NCBI RefSeq assembly: GCF_014201805.1
Contig: NZ_JACHFK010000012.1
Span: 73,697-137,696 of the forward strand
DNA length: 64,000 nucleotides
Reading direction: 5' to 3'
From: Deinococcus metalli
GTDB taxonomy: Bacteria; Deinococcota; Deinococci; Deinococcales; Deinococcaceae
The notes beneath the pieces were generated by a model. That model was not told the DNA's origin. It searched no databases and saw only the letters and a list, made by a program, of their open reading frames with translations. Shown in pieces: positions 59,405 through 64,000 of the stretch. Every line of letters starts with the position of its first letter. Position 1 is the first letter of the stretch. The translations under genes were made by a program, and so were the position numbers.

Positions 59405-59526
59405 TGGGATACCTCGGGGCTGTGCGCCTCGGGTCTGAGGGTCGGCGTGTCAGGGCGTCTGAATGCCCGAAAAAGGGCTCCTTGCGCGCTCAGACCGCTA
59501 GACCGTCAGACCTCTTGCCTGCACGC

Positions 59527-60429
59527 TCAAAACGGCAGGTCTTCTTCCTCGGGTGGGAAGTCGTCGAGACCTTGATCTATATCCAAGCCGCCCGAACGGT
59601 TCCCCGTGCTCGCTCCCCGGCTGGCCTGGGCGGGGGCCCGGCTGGGCTGGGGGCGCGCGGCGCTGCTCGCGGTCTGAGGGCGAGGCGTCGCGGGGGAGGC
59701 AGCGTAGCCGGATTGTCCGGCAGCGGCGCCTCGGGACAGGGCTTCGACTCTCGTCGCTTCTACTTTGGTGGAATTGCGCTTGTTGCCGTCCTTGTCGGTC
59801 CACGCCTCGTTCACCAGTCGGCCCTGCACGACGACGGGGTCGCCCTTGCGCAGATCCTTCATGGCCTCGGCCAGCTCGCGCCACAGCGTCACGTCGATCC
59901 AGTGGGTCTTCTCCTGCTTCTGCCCCTGGCGGTCGTTCCAGGTCTCGTTCACGGCCAGGCCGAGTCCGAGCACGGCGTCGCCGGCGGGGGTGTAGCGCAG
60001 ATCCGGATCACGGGTGACGTTGCCGATCAGCACGACTTCGTTCATGCCGCTGCCCATGCGAACGCCGCCTCCGGCGTCCTGAACAAGCTCCGGCTGGGTG
60101 CCGAGCTGTTCCATGCGCAGGGCCTTGACGCGCACCATGCTGCGTTTGCCGCCTTCGGGCGCTTCCCACTGCGAGTACTCCAGGGAGCCCTCAACCATCA
60201 CGGCGTCGCCGCCCTTGAGGTTGCGTTCGGCCTGCCATTCGGCGGGCTTCCCGAGGATGCTGACCCGGTGGTACCAGGGAAGTTTGCGCTCGCGTCCGTC
60301 GTTGCCGATGACGTGGTCTTCTCCGGCGACGGTGGCCTCGAATACGGCGGTCCCGCTGGGGGTGTACCGGAGTTCGGGGTCACGGGCGAGGGCACCGATC
60401 AGATAGACGTGGTTCATGCCTCTGGCCAT
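59527..60429 (-). CDS. ssb: Single-stranded DNA-binding protein, two-OB-fold type
   Basis: A 300 aa protein with two OB folds in one chain (MNHVYLIGALARDPELRYTPSGTAV and MNEVVLIGNVTRDPDLRYTPAGDAV), the Deinococcus/Thermus form that works as a dimer rather than a tetramer. A disordered Ala/Pro/Ser linker leads to the acidic tip EEEDLPF that recruits repair proteins. The ATG at 60429 has AAAGGAG upstream; the longer frame is rejected. It has its own promoter in the gap after rpsF, with a degenerate damage-response motif. Confidence 0.97.
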   Translation of the reverse strand: MARGMNHVYLIGALARDPELRYTPSGTAVFEATVAGEDHVIGNDGRERKLPWYHRVSILGKPAEWQAERNLKGGDAVMVEGSLEYSQWEAPEGGKRSMVRVKALRMEQLGTQPELVQDAGGGVRMGSGMNEVVLIGNVTRDPDLRYTPAGDAVLGLGLAVNETWNDRQGQKQEKTHWIDVTLWRELAEAMKDLRKGDPVVVQGRLVNEAWTDKDGNKRNSTKVEATRVEALSRGAAAGQSGYAASPATPRPQTASSAARPQPSRAPAQASRGASTGNRSGGLDIDQGLDDFPPEEEDLPF

Positions 60430-60521
60430 ACTGGTTGCTCCTTTGTTGCTTGCGTGGTCCTGTTCAGGACGCTGACTGGATCTTGCTGTTGCTGGCGATG
60501 TGGCCTTTGCAGGTTGACCGG

Positions 60522-60550
60522 ACTGTAACAAGCCTGGGCCATTCTGTCAA
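60522..60550 (-). promoter_or_regulatory. ssb promoter
   Basis: TTGACA (60545-60550), 17 bp, TACAGT (60522-60527) on the minus strand. Transcription would start about 85 nt before the ssb ATG. Confidence 0.75.
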
Positions 60551-60558
60551 TACCTAAA
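60542..60558. promoter_or_regulatory. Degenerate RDRM overlapping the ssb -35 box
   Basis: On the plus strand TTCTGTCAATACCTAAA matches the RDRM orientation TTATGTCAATGACATAA at 12 of 17 positions, with one half-site nearly intact and the other decayed. It covers the TTGACA box. Confidence 0.45.
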
Positions 60559-60563
60559 CGGAA

Positions 60564-60872
<309 letters not shown>

Positions 60873-60934
60873 GTTCACCTCCCATGCGCGCGGTTGTGGC
60901 AAGTGTTCGCCTCGCCCACGCAGCGCAATTCACC

Positions 60935-60943
60935 ACCATACCA
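60935..60943 (-). promoter_or_regulatory. Extended -10 promoter of rpsF
   Basis: TGGTATGGT on the minus strand, about 65 bp before the rpsF ATG. Confidence 0.5.
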
Positions 60944-61000
60944 GACCCGGCCAGCGCTGACCAGAGCCACGCGGCGCATCCGTTCCAGCGGGCTCGCCGC

Positions 61001-61006
61001 TACGCT
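61001..61006 (+). promoter_or_regulatory. -10 box of the DinB-like gene (leaderless)
   Basis: TACGCT, 5 nt before the ATG at 61012. Confidence 0.55.
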
Positions 61007-61011
61007 GGGGC

Positions 61012-61506
61012 ATGACCCAGGCTCCACAGCATCCCATCGACGGCATCCTCGACATCCTGAAAGAAGCGGTGGAGGGCGGCACGCCCGGCCAGCCCACCTC
61101 CTTTCTGGACGGCACCCGGGCGGACGGCAGCGGCAACCACGGGCTGATCGCCACACTGGACGGTCTGGACGACGTGCAGGCCAGCCACGACGTGAACGGC
61201 ACCAGCATCGCCGGGCAGGCGCGGCACGCGGCCTTTCACATGGAGGTGATCGTCCGCTGGGAACGCGACGGCGACCGCGGACCGTTCGACTGGAAGGGCA
61301 GCTTCCTGCCCTCACAGGTCTCGGCGGACGAGTGGGCGGCGCTGCGGCAGCGGGTGCGGGCCGCCTATGACGGTGTGGTGGCCTTCGCCCGCAGCCGGCG
61401 CGACGCTCCGGTGGACGGCGACGTGACCGGCGGCCTGAGCGGCGCGGTGGCCCACGTCGCGTACCACCTGGGCGCGATCCGCCAGATGGTCAAGACGGTG
61501 TCGTGA
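61012..61506 (+). CDS. DinB-like superfamily protein
   Basis: A 164 aa four-helix-bundle protein. GIAGQARHAAFHMEVIVRW-type and GAVAHVAYHLGAIRQMVK segments supply the metal-binding histidines of DinB/YfiT-like proteins. Deinococcus has many such paralogues, several damage- or stress-induced; the activity of this one is unknown (metal-dependent thiol transferases are known in the superfamily). It is convergent with the kinase gene, 6 bp apart. Confidence 0.75.
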   Translation: MTQAPQHPIDGILDILKEAVEGGTPGQPTSFLDGTRADGSGNHGLIATLDGLDDVQASHDVNGTSIAGQARHAAFHMEVIVRWERDGDRGPFDWKGSFLPSQVSADEWAALRQRVRAAYDGVVAFARSRRDAPVDGDVTGGLSGAVAHVAYHLGAIRQMVKTVS

Positions 61507-61512
61507 CCCGGG

Positions 61513-62505
61513 CTACTTGCGGCGCCTGAAGGGATTCCAGCCGCGCTTGTCCTCGACCTTCTCCGCCTTGGCGGGTGGCGCGGGCGCCTCGGTGGGCCGG
61601 GGCACCGGCCGCTGCGGTGTGGTGCCGTGGCGCCCGACGTTCTTGGCGGGCTCGGCCTGCACCTTCCGGGTCTCGTCCTCGCCGCCCTCCTCGGCCGGGA
61701 TCTCGCCCAGCGCGAGGAGAATCTCGCGGCGGATCGCCTCGGCGGTCGGCCGGTCGTTCGGGCGTTTGGCCAGCGCGAGTTCCGCCATCTTGGCAACGCT
61801 GCGCGCCACCTCGGGGTTGATGTGGCTGAGCGACACCGGGAAGCGCGTCAGGTGGGCGACCATCAGCTCCTCGTAGGTATTGCCGTTGAAGGGCCGGTCG
61901 CCGCCCAGCAGTTCGTACATCAGGATGCCCAGGCTGTACACGTCGCTGGCGCTGCTGCTGGTCTCGCCGTGGTAGATCTCCGGGGCCATGTAGTACGGAC
62001 TGCCGCTGACCTTGCCGCCCTGCGCCACGAAGTACGTGCTGCCCATGTCGCCCAGCGCCGCCCGGCCCTCGTCGTTCAGGTACACGTTGTGGGTCTTGAC
62101 GTCCTGGTGTACCGCGCCCTGTTTGTGCAGGTACGACAGCGCGGACGCCACGTCCGCCAGGATGCGCAGGGCCTGGGGCAACTCCAGGCGGCGCACCATC
62201 ATCTTCTCTAGGTGGTCGCTGAGCGAGCCCTTCGGGTAGAACTCCATCGACAGGAACGCCAGCTGACCGTGCGGCGTGCCGGCCCAGCCCCGCACCAGCC
62301 GGGGGTGGCGGAACTTCAGCGACAGCCGGACCTCGTTCGCAAACCGCTCCGCCGCGTCCTGCACACGCAGCGTCTCGGTGTGCGGGATCTTCAGGGCGAC
62401 CTTGCGGCCCTCCGGATCTATCGCGAGGTGCACGGCAGACGTGTTGCCGCGTCCGAGGACACGGTGCAGGGCATAGCCGGGAATGGCGCGGTCGGAGTCA
62501 GTCAT
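61513..62505 (-). CDS. Serine/threonine protein kinase
   Basis: A 330 aa Hanks-type kinase without a membrane segment. Glycine loop VLGRGNTSAVHL, ATP-anchoring Lys in VALKIPH, helix-C Glu in ANEVRLS, catalytic loop HQDVKTHN (usually HRDLKPxN), metal loop DMG (usually DFG), and APEIYHGE. All residues needed for catalysis are present. The C-terminal 60 residues are a charged, Pro-rich tail ending in WNPFRRRK. Targets are unknown; Ser/Thr kinases act in the Deinococcus damage response. Confidence 0.9.
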   Translation of the reverse strand: MTDSDRAIPGYALHRVLGRGNTSAVHLAIDPEGRKVALKIPHTETLRVQDAAERFANEVRLSLKFRHPRLVRGWAGTPHGQLAFLSMEFYPKGSLSDHLEKMMVRRLELPQALRILADVASALSYLHKQGAVHQDVKTHNVYLNDEGRAALGDMGSTYFVAQGGKVSGSPYYMAPEIYHGETSSSASDVYSLGILMYELLGGDRPFNGNTYEELMVAHLTRFPVSLSHINPEVARSVAKMAELALAKRPNDRPTAEAIRREILLALGEIPAEEGGEDETRKVQAEPAKNVGRHGTTPQRPVPRPTEAPAPPAKAEKVEDKRGWNPFRRRK

Positions 62506-62663
62506 GCTCGGGAGACGGGAAGGACGTCATGTCCAACTCACTGTATGCCTAGAACGGAGGACGGAAAGCGCAGGCTCGTCGGGAACCCGAAGTGGTTCAT
62601 GTCGGGTCAGTAAAACACCCGCCGTCTTGCGCTACTCTTTCGCGCTTCCGCCCGGGCGCGGCA

Positions 62664-63760
<1,097 letters not shown>

Positions 63761-63819
63761 GCGTGCCTCCCTTCCGCGCGGTTCCGCCTCGGCGGCGCGC
63801 GGGCATATGCCGATTGACC

Positions 63820-63825
63820 AGTATA
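63820..63825 (-). promoter_or_regulatory. -10 box of prfB
   Basis: TATACT on the minus strand, about 60 bp before the prfB ATG. No clear -35. Confidence 0.45.
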
Positions 63826-63918
63826 CAAACGCGGCGCGCAGGACCGGGCGCCCCGCCTCCCTTTTCCGGCGTCCTGGGCGCGTCAGGGAACCTCAAGGGA
63901 TCACCGGCCGGGGGGGAG

Positions 63919-63947
63919 TTGACAGATTGAGGCGTGGCCTGTATTGT
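63919..63947 (+). promoter_or_regulatory. Sigma-70-type promoter at the window's right end
   Basis: TTGACA (63919-63924), 17 bp, TATTGT (63942-63947). A GCCTCC-AC-GGAGGC stem-loop follows in the leader and includes the likely ribosome-binding site GGAGG, so the stem may hide it. Confidence 0.7.
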
Positions 63948-63974
63948 TTCTGAGCCTCCACGGAGGCGGGATGC

Positions 63975-64000
63975 ATGACAGGTGAAGCAGTGCGAGAGCA
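63975..64000 (+). CDS. Possible start of a gene running off the window
   Basis: ATG at 63975 follows GGAGGCGGG by a few bases and opens a frame (MTGEAVRE) to the window edge. Only eight full codons are visible. The preceding ATG at 63971 reads into a stop after four codons. Confidence 0.35.

Overview
The window is chromosomal DNA of a Deinococcus species. This rests on very high GC; a DdrC homologue (a family restricted to Deinococcus) preceded by a radiation/desiccation response motif; a two-OB-fold SSB of 300 aa; a bacillithiol-type reductase; and many genes whose TANNNT -10 box lies 5-7 nt before the start codon, the leaderless arrangement typical of Deinococcus. The origin of replication lies inside the window, between dnaA and dnaN at about 43.0-43.3 kb.

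Layout. 0-5 kb: truncated diguanylate cyclase, a GNAT protein, a candidate small RNA, a GntR regulator with a palindromic operator, transketolase and tRNA-Arg(CCU). 5-13 kb: a tightly coupled three-gene operon of unknown function (Roadblock-like protein, membrane protein, long coiled-coil protein), then tsaE, ackA and pta. 13-20 kb, mostly minus strand: cfa, two LptF/LptG-type permeases and ddrC, then a 772 bp IS1-type element inserted at the stop codon of a small SRPBCC gene. 20-27.5 kb: lipoprotein, fumC, two AraC-type paralogues around an MFS exporter, a YpdA-type flavoprotein and a VanW protein. 27.6-32.1 kb, minus: the chromosome-partition block mnmG, LAGLIDADG-like gene, rsmG, parA, parB, with two parS-like sites. 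32.3-36.3 kb: 2-oxo acid dehydrogenase E1alpha, E1beta and E2. 36.5-41.5 kb: two-component system, dprA and an SDR epimerase. 41.5-49.1 kb: dnaA, oriC, dnaN, eno, pyk and tyrS, with further DnaA-box clusters. 49-55 kb: pentapeptide-repeat protein, a second two-component system, intradiol dioxygenase, MOSC protein, YqhA-like protein and trmK. 55.3-57.6 kb: tandem copies of a short repeat, then rny. 57.8-64 kb: dienelactone-hydrolase family protein, rplI-rpsR-ssb-rpsF block, a DinB-like protein, a Ser/Thr kinase, and prfB with its programmed frameshift.

The most unusual structure is a family of about 65 bp repeats: four copies, three of them in tandem at 55.34-55.74 kb and one at 17.85 kb. Each carries, on the minus strand, a well-formed promoter (TTGAC[G/A], 17 bp, TATAGT or TATCCT) followed within about 10 bp by a hairpin and T-run. 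Read literally, each makes an RNA of about 30 nt that is little more than a terminator. Promoter boxes and hairpin stems are conserved while loops and spacers vary. The second candidate for undescribed biology is the Roadblock/membrane/coiled-coil operon at 5.0-9.3 kb. All functional calls come from reading motifs; no database search was possible.
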